In this document: positions 32,821 through 40,257 of the stretch, one piece after another | Numbering within the stretch: position 1 is the first letter of the stretch | Layout of the letters: each line of letters begins with the position of its first letter | NCBI GenBank assembly: GCA_965200525.1 | Contig: OZ241368.1 | Span: 3,844,001 to 3,908,000, forward strand | Reading direction: 5' to 3' | Source of the DNA: JANNPJ01 sp965200525 | Lineage (GTDB): Bacteria > Actinomycetota > Actinomycetes > Actinomycetales > Kineosporiaceae | DNA length: 64,000 bases | The notes under the pieces: generated by a model | Databases searched by the model: none | The model's input: the letters and a program-made list of their open reading frames with translations, nothing else | What the model was told of the DNA's origin: nothing | Position numbers and translations under genes: made by a program

Positions 32821-33825
32821 ATGCTCTCCATGGGAGTGAGGGGTCGTACCGTCCGCGCCTGGCGTCCTGCCGTGGTGATCCTGCTTGTGGCGCCGTTCTT
32901 CGGCGAGACGCTGTCTGGGGCCACACCTCCGCTTGAGCTCCTCCAGCCGTGGAATCTGGCCCTCATGGCGGCCCTGTACGGCAGTGGCGCCCTGATCTGC
33001 CGTGAGGTCGCCCGGCGCTTCGGACTGGGGCTGCTCGGGCTGTGTCTGCTGGGAGCCGCCTACGGGGTGTACGAGGAGGCCCTGCTCGATCGGTACTGGT
33101 TCTACCCCCAGTTCTGGAGCGAGACGGGTGTCGGCTCGTACAGCCGGTTCTGGCACACCAACCTGCTGCTGGCCGTACACCTGACGATCTTTCACACCGC
33201 CATCAGTATCGGTTCGTCCGTCCTGGTCGTGGAGCGGCTCTTTCCCACCTACCGCGATCGCGACTGGGTCGGACGCCGCGGCCTGGTGGGCGCCGGCGTC
33301 ACGCTGCTGCTCGTGGTTCCGGTGCTCTACGGCCGGCCCCCGGCGGATCCCGGTCCCCTCGTGCTCGTTGCCGCCGCCGGCCTCGGTGCCCTGCTGGTGG
33401 CGGCGGCCTTCGCGGTGCCCCGTCTGAGCCGTCGCGCCTGCGACCCGGGACGGCGGCGGCGAAGGGGGCTCGGTGTCGTCGCCTTTGCCGCCACGTCAGG
33501 GCATTTTGTGCTCGTCTATGCGCTCCCGGCCACCGGCATGTCCTGGCCGGCCGGGATCGCGGTCGCTCTCTTCCCGGTTGTGGTCGGCGTTGTCGTCGTC
33601 CACCGGTTCGCGGTCGGCGGTGCCCATGGGGTCGACGGTCTGCGAGTCGTCACCGGCATGGTCTTCTTCTTCGTCCTGCTCGACGTGGCGGTCGGTCTGG
33701 GCGGGCGCTACGACCTCATCGCCGGCGCGTTGGCCACCGCGTTCCTGCTGGCCCGGCTGAGGGCTCGCAGTCGCGCCCCGGTGTCCGTCCTCTGCTGCGC
33801 GGATACGCTCCACCGCACCCGGTAG
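32821..33825 (+). CDS. Multi-pass membrane protein of unknown function
   Basis: 334 residues counted from the ATG at 32821; ATG 32830, GTG 32836 and TTG 32764 are alternatives and no ribosome site decides. About eight or nine hydrophobic helices: AVVILLVAPFFGETLSG, LALMAALYGSGALICREVARR, LGLLGLCLLGAAYGVYEEALL, TNLLLAVHLTIFHTAISIGSS, GVTLLLVVPVLYG and others to the C-terminus. The YEEALLDRYWFYPQFW segment is striking but does not match the E-E-x-x-x-R CPBP protease motif. No family recognised. Confidence 0.65.
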   Translation: MLSMGVRGRTVRAWRPAVVILLVAPFFGETLSGATPPLELLQPWNLALMAALYGSGALICREVARRFGLGLLGLCLLGAAYGVYEEALLDRYWFYPQFWSETGVGSYSRFWHTNLLLAVHLTIFHTAISIGSSVLVVERLFPTYRDRDWVGRRGLVGAGVTLLLVVPVLYGRPPADPGPLVLVAAAGLGALLVAAAFAVPRLSRRACDPGRRRRRGLGVVAFAATSGHFVLVYALPATGMSWPAGIAVALFPVVVGVVVVHRFAVGGAHGVDGLRVVTGMVFFFVLLDVAVGLGGRYDLIAGALATAFLLARLRARSRAPVSVLCCADTLHRTR

Positions 33826-33895
33826 CACTGGTCACCAGGCTCGCGGCAGAACAAGATCCTCGGGCCCGGCCGGGATCCTCGTGTCAGGGTGCATC

Positions 33896-34720
33896 GTGAC
33901 CACATCCACCGACACCGGCCTGTTCGGCCCCGACTCCGTCACCTGGCGGGTGCACGCCGACCCCGCGATGGTGATCGGTGGGCTGCGGGCGCTCCTGCTG
34001 CAGTCGGTTCATCCCCTGGTGATGGCCGGGTTCGACGACAACTCGTTCTTTCGGGCCGATCCTTGGGGGCGCCTGCAGCGGACCGGTCAGTTCATCGACG
34101 TGGTGACGTTCGGCACCACCGGGCAGGCCGAAAGGGCCGGGGCCCGGATCCGCGCCGTCCATGCGCGCCTGGCGCCGGGGATCGAGCCGGAGTCCGGGCA
34201 GTCCTATCGCGTCGACGACCCCGACCTGCTGATGTGGGTGCACTGCACCGAGGTGGAGTCGTTCCTGTCGACCTACCGCCGCTGCGGTGGGCGGCTGGCC
34301 CCGGGTGAGGGGGATCAGTACGTGTCCGAGATGCGCGAGTCGGCCCGGCTGGTGGGGCTGGACCCGCGGCTGGTCCCTTCGACCGAGACCGGCATCGACG
34401 ACTATTACGACCAGGTTCGCCCGCAGCTTCGCGTGAGCGCGGCCGCCCGACGCAACGCCATCTTGGGTTTCACCCCGCCCATGCCGACGTGGGTGAGCCT
34501 GGCCACGCCAGCCCGCCCCGCCTGGGCCGGTCTGGTCGCCACGGCCGCCGGCATGCTGCCTCGCTGGGCCCGGCGCCTGTACGGCCTTCCTGGCCTACCC
34601 ACGACGGACCTGGCGGCCACGGTGAGTGGGCGCACCCTGCGCTCGCTGCTCGTGACGCTCCCGGGGGCCTGGACCCGGAGTCCGGCGCGGCGTGCGGCCC
34701 TCGGGCGGCAGGCGGCCTGA
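33896..34720 (+). CDS. MpaB-like oxygenase family (DUF2236) protein
   Basis: 274 residues from the GTG at 33896 after AGGGTG. It has the DUF2236/MpaB layout: VTWRVHADPAMVIGGLRALLLQSVHPLVMAGFDDNS (helix with conserved HP), WGRLQRTGQFIDVVTFGT, MWVHCTEVESFLSTYR (His-x-x-Glu) and DDYYDQVRPQLRVS. MpaB is a heme-b latex-clearing-type oxygenase, and these His positions are the expected heme or iron ligands, though most family members are uncharacterised. No signal peptide is seen. Confidence 0.8.
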   Translation: MTTSTDTGLFGPDSVTWRVHADPAMVIGGLRALLLQSVHPLVMAGFDDNSFFRADPWGRLQRTGQFIDVVTFGTTGQAERAGARIRAVHARLAPGIEPESGQSYRVDDPDLLMWVHCTEVESFLSTYRRCGGRLAPGEGDQYVSEMRESARLVGLDPRLVPSTETGIDDYYDQVRPQLRVSAAARRNAILGFTPPMPTWVSLATPARPAWAGLVATAAGMLPRWARRLYGLPGLPTTDLAATVSGRTLRSLLVTLPGAWTRSPARRAALGRQAA

Positions 34721-34956
34721 GCGGGCGCCGCGGAACCGGTGCTCACCCGCCGGAACGACGCGCCGACGAATCCGGCCGCGTCGGTCGTCAGGCCCCCACC
34801 TACGACACCCACGACACCCACAACACCCACGACCAGGACCGGTCCGTTGCGCAGCAGGGCCAAGCGGTGGGTGGCCGCTCGCTCGGAGGTGTCGGCGAGG
34901 GTGTTGACGGAACCGAACGCGGCTGGGACCGATCGATCGCGAAAGGCCCCAGCCAC
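34405..34956 (-). CDS. Doubtful antisense/intergenic ORF with GTG start
   Basis: 183 codons from a GTG at 34956. The first ~80 codons occupy the gap right of the MpaB-like gene and are GC3-biased (VNTLADTSERAATHRLALL, then a hydrophobic LVVGVVGVVGVVGGG encoded by a 9-bp tandem repeat). The remaining half lies antisense to the MpaB-like gene and is probably shadow. It could be a decayed or small membrane protein whose true end is unclear. No homology recognised. Confidence 0.2.
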   Translation of the reverse strand: MAGAFRDRSVPAAFGSVNTLADTSERAATHRLALLRNGPVLVVGVVGVVGVVGGGLTTDAAGFVGASFRRVSTGSAAPAQAACRPRAARRAGLRVQAPGSVTSSERRVRPLTVAARSVVGRPGRPYRRRAQRGSMPAAVATRPAQAGRAGVARLTHVGMGGVKPKMALRRAAALTRSCGRTWS

Positions 34957-35003
34957 TCATGCCCGAGCTTCGGTTTCAGGCCCGCCCGGCGAACGGCAGG
35001 CGA
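34721..35003. other. Low-information gap between MpaB-like gene and SRPBCC pseudogene
   Basis: 283 bp with no well-supported gene. It contains a 9-bp microrepeat (34802-34833) and weak opposing ORFs on both strands. Neither has a good ribosome site. Confidence 0.4.
34802..34833. repeat. 9-bp tandem repeat, about 3.5 copies
   Basis: ACGACACCC, ACGACACCC, ACAACACCC, then ACGACC. In the minus frame it encodes G-V-V repeats and in one plus frame T-T-P repeats. Its length is a multiple of three, so it could vary without shifting a frame. Confidence 0.7.
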
Positions 35004-35460
35004 TCAGCCGGCGTTGTCGACGTCCCCGCGCCAACCACCGGTCTGGGTGCCCTGGCTCTCGATGAAGGTCTTGAACTTCTTGGCGTCGCTTTTGACCTGT
35101 CGATCGTCCACGCCCACGGCGCTTCCGGCCTTCTCCACCAGTCCCTCGGGCTCCCAGTCGATCTGGATCATCACGCGGGTCTGGCTGTCGCTGAGGCGGT
35201 GGAACGTCACCACCCCGGCGTGCTTGGTGTCGCCGCCCGTGCTCTTCCAGGCGACGCGCTCGTCGGGGTGCTGCTCAGTGACCTCGGTGTCGAACTCCCG
35301 TGTCACTCCGGCGATCTTGGTGACCCAGTGGCTGTGGGTGTCGTCGGTCTGGGTGATCGACTCCGTCCATGAACTGCGGGAACGACTCGAACTGGGTCCA
35401 CTGGTCGTACGCCGTACGGATCGGGACGTCCACGTCCACCGACTCCTGAACCTGACTCAT
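35004..35460 (-). pseudogene. SRPBCC (START-like) family protein, frameshifted by a 5-bp deletion
   Basis: The N-terminal 34 residues (MSQVQESVDVDVPIRTAYDQ, then W-T-Q-F-E-S-F-P-Q-F-M-D-G-V) run from 35460. The rest (ESITQTDDTHSHWVTKIAG, FDTEVTEQHPDERVAWKS, AGVVTFHRLSDSQTRVMIQI, KKFKTFIESQGTQTGGWRGD) is in another frame down to 35004. Joined, they make a normal ~150-residue SRPBCC lipid- or ligand-binding protein missing only a Gly-Val pair less one base. The junction (complement of ~35360) reads GACGGAGTCGATC. Restoring one GAGTC unit gives GACGGAGTCGAGTCGATC, which keeps the frame as D-G-V-E-S-I. Loss of one unit of a GAGTC tandem repeat is the simplest cause. Confidence 0.85.
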
Positions 35461-35699
35461 GCCGAACTCCTCCTCGTCTGTACCTGGGCCTGACTAACCA
35501 CAGGTATCAGTGAAATGGGCCGAGCGCTCATGGATCTCACAGTGCCCGACCGTTGCTTGGTCATGCGGGCAGATTCGTGTGTAAGCGGCCCCGAGGGCTT
35601 CTTCTGGCCTACTGCTCAGTGCGGATGCAGGTGGATGCACCAAATCGCGGTCGAGTTCCATTGCCGTCCCGGCATCGGGCTGCCGGAAAGTGCGAGCGA
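35461..35699. other. Gap without recognised feature
   Basis: 239 bp upstream of the SRPBCC pseudogene. Beyond GAGGAGG just right of 35460 (its ribosome site), nothing is seen; overlapping weak ORFs lack conserved content. Confidence 0.4.
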
Positions 35700-35957
35700 T
35701 CAGCGCTCCCGCGGCGATCCGATCTTTCCCGAACTCGTGACCTCGCCCTGGCCGCCGACCGACAGATCGCGGCCACGACCCCGACGGCCGCGCCGGGCCG
35801 CCAAGTCTCCCACGGAGAAAAGGCCACGGGACAGACGAGTGGGGCCATTGCGCTTCTCCAGGCGCCGGGCCGCAGCGCGGGCTGCAGCCCCGGCGAGGGG
35901 AACGGCGACGGCCACCAGAAGCCAGGTGCGCAACCTCGTCGAGAATAGGGCCCACAT
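35700..35957 (-). CDS. Small membrane-anchored protein of unknown function
   Basis: 85 residues from the ATG at 35957, which has GAGGAGA at good distance. MWALFSTRLRTWLLVAVAVPL gives one N-terminal membrane helix, followed by an Arg-rich cytoplasmic stretch (AARAAARRLEKRNGPTRLSRGLFSVGDLAARRG) with a LxxxGDLAxRR pattern I associate with small actinobacterial stress-island proteins, and a Gly/Arg-rich tail. Function unknown. The neighbours are SRPBCC and DUF3140 genes on the same strand. Confidence 0.6.
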   Translation of the reverse strand: MWALFSTRLRTWLLVAVAVPLAGAAARAAARRLEKRNGPTRLSRGLFSVGDLAARRGRRGRGRDLSVGGQGEVTSSGKIGSPRER

Positions 35958-36044
35958 GGATGTTCTCCTCGGCTTCCGTCTGACGATTGTGTCTGAGGGC
36001 TCCGATCGAAACACCTGGCCTCGACGTGCGCGATTCGACCGGGC

Positions 36045-36413
36045 CTACTTGATCGGATCGTGTCCCCAGTTCATCAGCGAGAACCGCCATGGGGTGTCCC
36101 TGACATCCCCGTTCGGTCGCTGCTTGCTGTGCCGGGCGACGTAGCCGACCACCTTGCGCATGTGCTCGTAGTCGGCGGCGCTCAGGTCGGCCACCTTGGT
36201 CTGCTTGATCTCGATGATGCGCCGCCCGGAGTGATGCCCCACCGACTCGCCGCCGCCGTTCTTCTGCCCGACCGCCGACGATTCGTCGGTTGCGAGCCAC
36301 TTTTTCAGCTCGGCCGGCGTCATGTTGACGGCCTCGTCGAATTCTTTGCGCGCTGCGCGCTCCTCGTCATCGTCCATGCCCAGATCCGATCGCGCGGCCG
36401 GCCGGCGCGCCAC
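36045..36413 (-). CDS. DUF3140 family protein
   Basis: 122 residues from the GTG at 36413, with GGAGG 10 nt upstream; the internal ATG at 36377 (MDDDEERA) has no good site. FDEAVNMTPAELKKWLATDES, then RRIIEIKQTKVADLSAADYEHMRKVVGYVARHSKQRP and DTPWRFSLMNWGHDP is the DUF3140 pattern. The family is often found beside DUF2945 genes, as here (36529). It is thought to bind DNA or help stress survival, but this is not established. Confidence 0.85.
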   Translation of the reverse strand: MARRPAARSDLGMDDDEERAARKEFDEAVNMTPAELKKWLATDESSAVGQKNGGGESVGHHSGRRIIEIKQTKVADLSAADYEHMRKVVGYVARHSKQRPNGDVRDTPWRFSLMNWGHDPIK

Positions 36414-36528
36414 TTGGGCGGCACCTCCGAGACCTGTCCCGTGCCGTCATGGCGTGTCGATTGGCGCGCGAGGAGGTGAGCGGGATTCTGGATGCGTTCA
36501 GTACGCCGACCAGCGGGAGGGTGTGTCC

Positions 36529-36738
36529 ATGGGCGACGATCTCAGCCAGGGTGACCATGTCACCTGGCAGTCCCACGGCAGTCAGGCCGAGGGCACGGTG
36601 GAGAAAAAGATCACCGAGGACACGAAGGCCGCGAAACGCCAGGTGCGCGCCTCGCCCGATGATCCGCAGTACCTGGTGAAGAGCGAGAAGTCCGGCGGCG
36701 AGGCCGTGCACAAGCCCTCGGCTCTGAAGAAGGACTGA
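36529..36738 (+). CDS. DUF2945 / HVA1-type TUDOR-like protein
   Basis: 69 residues from the ATG at 36529 (GGGAGGG upstream). LSQGDHVTWQSHGSQAEGTVEKKITEDTKAAKRQVRASPDDPQ-type layout, then YLVKSEKSGGEAVHKPSALK, matches the whole DUF2945 family. Small beta-barrel, probably cytoplasmic. It diverges from DUF3140 across 115 bp. Confidence 0.85.
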   Translation: MGDDLSQGDHVTWQSHGSQAEGTVEKKITEDTKAAKRQVRASPDDPQYLVKSEKSGGEAVHKPSALKKD

Positions 36739-36831
36739 CTCGCGCGAAAGGCACACCACCGGGTGTCGGGGTAGGCGCACAGCAGGCTTGCCCCGCCTCG
36801 GCGGCGGTCTGCGCCGGCTCGCCCGGAGGGC

Positions 36832-36972
36832 TCAGCCGGCCTCGCCTTCCTCGGCGGGGGAGAAGAGAACGGGAAGGTCCGCCGGGATGCGCGGTGGTAT
36901 GTCGGACGCCGCCACCGGCTCGTCGGTGAACTCCAGGCGCTTCATCAGTCCGTCAGGAACCGAGTACGTCAT
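36832..36972 (-). CDS. Short protein, second gene of a possible toxin-antitoxin-like pair
   Basis: 46 residues from the ATG at 36972, overlapping the upstream stop (ATGA): VPDGLMKRLEFTDEPVAASD, PPRIPADLPVLFSP. Too short to classify; the overlap and the partner's size suggest a two-gene TA-like or regulatory unit. Confidence 0.5.
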   Translation of the reverse strand: MTYSVPDGLMKRLEFTDEPVAASDIPPRIPADLPVLFSPAEEGEAG

Positions 36973-37247
36973 AGGCCGGCCTCCCAGTCCGCGAACGCCG
37001 CGAGCTCGGGAGGCTTCATGTCGCGTGCGCCGAGGCACTGCCAGTCCCACTCCGAGCGCTTGCGGGTGGCGATGACCAGAGGTCGCCCCTCTGCGGTCCG
37101 GGCCCAGATGGTCAGCACCCGCAGCCCCAGTCCGCTGTCGCGAGCGGCTCGCGGCCACCGGCGTTCAGCGGCCAGCGCCTGATGCACCTCGACCGGCTCG
37201 ATGCCCTCGAGCTGGCGTAATGAGTCGTGCAACCACTCAAATGCCAT
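36969..37247 (-). CDS. Hypothetical 92-residue protein, first gene of a possible TA-like pair
   Basis: MAFEWLHDSLRQLEGIEPVEVHQAL, then RRWPRAARDSGLGLRVLTIW, RPLVIATRKRSEWDWQCLGARDM, PPELAAFADWE. The strand pattern with a terminal G-A-R-D-M...E-L-A-x-F-x-x-W-E resembles small actinobacterial BrnT-like toxins, but I do not see enough to name it. It is coupled to the 46-residue ORF by a 4-bp overlap. Confidence 0.55.
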   Translation of the reverse strand: MAFEWLHDSLRQLEGIEPVEVHQALAAERRWPRAARDSGLGLRVLTIWARTAEGRPLVIATRKRSEWDWQCLGARDMKPPELAAFADWEAGL

Positions 37248-37318
37248 GGGTCGAAAAGTAGCAGCGTGAACAACGTGCGCATCCTGGAATCAACCGCCGC
37301 ACCGAATGAGCGCGGGGC

Positions 37319-38407
37319 TCAGGTCCAGTAGAGGAAGCGAGCAGTGGGCAGGTGCTCGCCGATCAGGCCCATCAGTTCGGTGCGCAGTGCGGCCATGGTG
37401 TCCGGAACGTAGACATGTTTGACCCCGCCGAACTTGGAGCGCTTCGAGCGCCGGCCGGCCTCGTTCATCTCCAGCTGAGTGTTCGGATACCACCCGAGAA
37501 GGATCTGCTTGCTGTTAGGGGTGAAGCGGTGGGTGATGCATTCCACGGTCAGGTCCAGCCCGGGGACGTCGTTCAGTACGGCGGACGCCTGGCTCAGCAG
37601 GTCCTCGTAGGCCTGTTGCCAGCCGGCCACCGGCATGATCGGGGCCAGCACCAGACCGACCGGGTACCCGGCCTGGGCGAGCCGGCGGGCCGCATCCAGC
37701 CGGGACAGGACCGGGGCGGTGCCGCCCTCGAAGCGCTGTGACACCGGTGCGGCGTTCACCGACACCCGCACGCGGGTGCGCCCACCGTGATCGAGGACCA
37801 GCAGGGGCTCGACGGCGTCGTACTTGGTGGTGAAGCGCAACTGGACCGGTGCGGTCCAGTCGTGCCGGCCGAAGTGCGATATGGCCGCCGACAGCGAACC
37901 GGTGACGTGTTCGATGCCGAGCGGGTCGGTGTAGCAGGACGCCTCGTAGGTGGTCCCCTCGCCGGCGCGGGCGGTGGTGCCCGATGTCACGGCGCCCTGA
38001 CCGACGGCGGCGTCCAGGCCGGCCAGGATCTCGTCCAGGTTGGCGTACACCCGGGTGATCGGCGGCCCGGCGAGCGAACCGGCCAGGTAGCAGTACTGGC
38101 AGTGCGCCGGGCAGCCCTCGGCCAGGTCGAAGCGCCAGTCGGCGCTGGGCGGGATCGGCTGCAGGCGCAGCTTGCTCGGTGGGGCCACCGTGACCGCCAG
38201 GGTCTGCTTGGCCGCGGCGTACGTGGCCCGCTCGTTCGCACCTCGCAGTGACGGGAGCCGGTCGCCGGTGAGCACCTCGATCTGCGTCACTCCGAGCGCC
38301 TCGCAGCGCCTCACGATGGCCTGAGCGTGCTCGCGCTCGTACGCGGACCGGGTGACGAGCACCCGCCGGGGGATCCACAGCCGTGGCTTCTTCGTCGCCG
38401 TTGTCAT
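37319..38407 (-). CDS. Spore photoproduct lyase-like radical SAM protein
   Basis: 362 residues. The iron-sulfur motif is C99-x3-C103-x2-C106 in EGCPAHCQYCYLAGSL, the spacing and context of the SplB family. The N-terminal WIPRRVLVTRSAYEREHAQAIV and KQTLAVTVAPPSKLRLQPIPPS also match actinobacterial spore photoproduct lyase family proteins. C-terminal blocks include VSVNAAPVSQRFEGGTAPV and KFGGVKHVYVPD. SplB repairs spore thymine dimers in Bacillus; homologues in actinomycetes that do not make endospores are common and their substrate is unsettled. Confidence 0.85.
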   Translation of the reverse strand: MTTATKKPRLWIPRRVLVTRSAYEREHAQAIVRRCEALGVTQIEVLTGDRLPSLRGANERATYAAAKQTLAVTVAPPSKLRLQPIPPSADWRFDLAEGCPAHCQYCYLAGSLAGPPITRVYANLDEILAGLDAAVGQGAVTSGTTARAGEGTTYEASCYTDPLGIEHVTGSLSAAISHFGRHDWTAPVQLRFTTKYDAVEPLLVLDHGGRTRVRVSVNAAPVSQRFEGGTAPVLSRLDAARRLAQAGYPVGLVLAPIMPVAGWQQAYEDLLSQASAVLNDVPGLDLTVECITHRFTPNSKQILLGWYPNTQLEMNEAGRRSKRSKFGGVKHVYVPDTMAALRTELMGLIGEHLPTARFLYWT

Positions 38408-38556
38408 CTCGTGCAGTTGAACGACGGCGCCATGATCGTCGGTGCCGCCGGCTCGCCGACGCGGACGTGGTCTGCCTTACAGCTTCGAAATCGTCACCGG
38501 ATCGGGTGTTGTCGTGAGGTCACGAAGGGGCGCCTCGGTCGAGGATCGTGATGGAT

Positions 38557-39069
38557 TCATCGCGTCTGATTGGCGTGCACGATCTCGACCAGGGCGGTGA
38601 GGAACTGGTCTCTGCCTTCGGGCGCGAGGGAATCGGTGAGCTGGGCCAGTTCGGCCGTGGCTTCGAGCTGGAAGGCCCGTGCGGTCCCGCGACCGAGATC
38701 GGTCAGCCTGACCTGCAGCGAGCGGCGATCGCCGGGGGTGGCCGATCGGTGGGCCAGACCTCGGCGCTCGACCCGATCCATCAGGCCGGTGAGGGCAGCC
38801 TTCTCCACCCGCAGGGTCTGGGCCACGTCGGCCATCCCGCGCGGGCCTTCCAGCAGCAGGCACAGGAGCCTGGCCTGGACGGGCGTCAGGTCGTGGCGGA
38901 CGGCAACCCGGGTCTGGACCCCCTGGACCAGGTGGCTCAGCTGGACCAGGCCGCTGGGAATGTCCACGACCGGACGGGTGGGCCCGGGGAGCCCGAGGTC
39001 GGCGGGCGCGGCAGGACGGTCCGGCGCCCCGTCGGCGTCCGATGCGGTCCTCGCTCGCGGTCGTTCCAC
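38557..39069 (-). CDS. MarR-family regulator
   Basis: 170 residues from a GTG. A ~40-residue Pro/Asp-rich N-terminal extension precedes the winged helix: LTPVQARLLCLLLEGPRGMADVAQTLRVEKAALTG, DRVERRGLAHRSATPGDRRSLQVRLT (wing). It diverges from the FMN reductase gene; repeats of TACAGT lie between. It likely represses that gene. Confidence 0.88.
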   Translation of the reverse strand: MERPRARTASDADGAPDRPAAPADLGLPGPTRPVVDIPSGLVQLSHLVQGVQTRVAVRHDLTPVQARLLCLLLEGPRGMADVAQTLRVEKAALTGLMDRVERRGLAHRSATPGDRRSLQVRLTDLGRGTARAFQLEATAELAQLTDSLAPEGRDQFLTALVEIVHANQTR

Positions 39070-39080
39070 GAGAGCTACCC

Positions 39081-39113
39081 TACAGTCCGCGTACAGTTAA
39101 TGACGCGTACAGT
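39081..39113. promoter_or_regulatory. Repeated TACAGT sites between MarR and FMN reductase genes
   Basis: TACAGT occurs at 39081, 39092 and 39108, the last two inside the 10-bp direct repeat CGCGTACAGT (39088-39097 and 39104-39113, 16 bp apart). TACAGT also fits a -10 hexamer, so regulator sites and promoter probably overlap. Confidence 0.5.
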
Positions 39114-39185
39114 ATGGTGCATGAACAATCATGAGGACGTCGACGCGCGAGTCCGGCGTCCTCTCCCTGAGCAAGGAGAGCGCTG

Positions 39186-39836
39186 ATGACGAAGCTTCTG
39201 GTGATCATGGGCAGTACCCGGCCCACCCGGGCGGCCGATCGGCTCATCCCCTGGGTGATGTCCCGGGCGCAGGCCCGTGCCGGTTTCGACGTCGAGCTCA
39301 TCGACCTGCGGGACTGGCCCCTGCCCTTCTTCGCCGAGCACTCCGGCACCATCGGCGACCTGGCCGACCCGACATACTCGGAGCCCCTCGTGCGGGCCTG
39401 GAACGCGAAGGTGAAGGCGGCGGACGCGTTCCTCATCGTCACCCCGGAGTACAACCACAGCGTCCCGGGCGCCCTGAAGAACGCCATCGACAGCGTGTGG
39501 CTGTCCTTCGGCTTCCGCAACAAGCCCGTCGCCGCGCTCGGCTACAGCGCCGGGATCGGGGGAGGGATCCGCTCCATCGAGCACCTGGCCCAGATGTTCG
39601 TCGAGGCCGACGCCGTCCCGTTGCGCAGCGCCACGGTGGTCCCTTTCGTCAATGACGCGTTCGACGAGCAGGGCCAACCGGTCAACCCCATGACTGCGGC
39701 CAGCCTGAGCATCACGCTCGATGACCTGACCTGGTGGAGCGCTGTTCTCGAAAAAGCACGCGCCGAAGGTGAACTGGTTCCCGGCCAATTGCGCGCCCGG
39801 GCGGCCATGGCCGCGATCGTCGAAGCTCGGTCGTAG
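39186..39836 (+). CDS. NADPH-dependent FMN reductase / flavodoxin-like quinone reductase
   Basis: 216 residues; GCAAGGAGAG precedes the ATG. Flavodoxin-like fold: LLVIMGSTRPTRAADRL phosphate loop, ELIDLRDWPLPFF, LIVTPEYNHSVPGALKNAID (the FMN-binding P-E-Y-N motif) and GYSAGIGGGIRSIEHL. It transfers electrons from NAD(P)H to FMN, quinones or azo-type acceptors. It is controlled by the divergent MarR gene and is another self-contained redox module. Confidence 0.92.
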   Translation: MTKLLVIMGSTRPTRAADRLIPWVMSRAQARAGFDVELIDLRDWPLPFFAEHSGTIGDLADPTYSEPLVRAWNAKVKAADAFLIVTPEYNHSVPGALKNAIDSVWLSFGFRNKPVAALGYSAGIGGGIRSIEHLAQMFVEADAVPLRSATVVPFVNDAFDEQGQPVNPMTAASLSITLDDLTWWSAVLEKARAEGELVPGQLRARAAMAAIVEARS

Positions 39837-39935
39837 CCCCCAATAGCCCCGGCGGCGGATACGCCGCCGCCCCGGGCCAGACGTGGGCCGGGAGGTCGGC
39901 GTGCGCACCGCGACAGCAGGCGGTAGACCGGCACC

Positions 39936-40205
39936 ATGCTCAAGCAACTGTTCCAGCGTCTGACCGGCCGGTTCCCCGGAGACGGTGATGCCCCGCCGGA
40001 CACGGGCGTTGCCGCCAGCCGAGTCACCGGCGGGGTCGAAAACCCCCGGCATCCCGACCAGCAGTCGACCACCGGGACCACCCCGGACGAGTCCTATGTC
40101 GGACGGGTGGCCGGCGACGATGTCGGGTATGCCGGTGAGACCGGTGCGGAAGTGCGAGCCGAGGCCGAGCGCACCGGCCGGATACCTGGTCGGGACCAGC
40201 AGTAG
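39936..40205 (+). CDS. Small hypothetical protein
   Basis: 89 residues: MLKQLFQRLTGRFPGDGD, a Gly/Asp/Pro/Thr-rich middle and a YVGRVAGDDVGYAGETGAEVRAEAERTGR end. The basic amphipathic N-terminus and the AGETGAEVRAEAERTG ending look like a conserved small actinobacterial family, but no function is known to me. No strong ribosome site. A hairpin separates it from the convergent TetR gene. Confidence 0.5.
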   Translation: MLKQLFQRLTGRFPGDGDAPPDTGVAASRVTGGVENPRHPDQQSTTGTTPDESYVGRVAGDDVGYAGETGAEVRAEAERTGRIPGRDQQ

Positions 40206-40232
40206 GACGCCCGCTGCGTGCCACCTGTCTCA

Positions 40233-40254
40233 CCCCCGGCCTGGAGACCGGGGG
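40233..40254. terminator. Bidirectional hairpin between convergent genes
   Basis: CCCCCGG (40233-40239) and CCGGGGG (40248-40254) with an 8-base loop, between the small ORF and the TetR stop. No U-run. Confidence 0.5.
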
Positions 40255-40257
40255 AGC

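Noticed and set aside
33060..33110. CPBP intramembrane protease motif in the multi-pass membrane protein
   Set aside because: The segment reads E-E-A-L-L-D-R, one residue too long for E-E-x-x-x-R, and the later conserved His motifs are not evident.
34739..35065. Rightward ORF with T-T-P repeats
   Set aside because: Weak start, overlaps the end of the SRPBCC pseudogene, and codon bias favours the minus strand.
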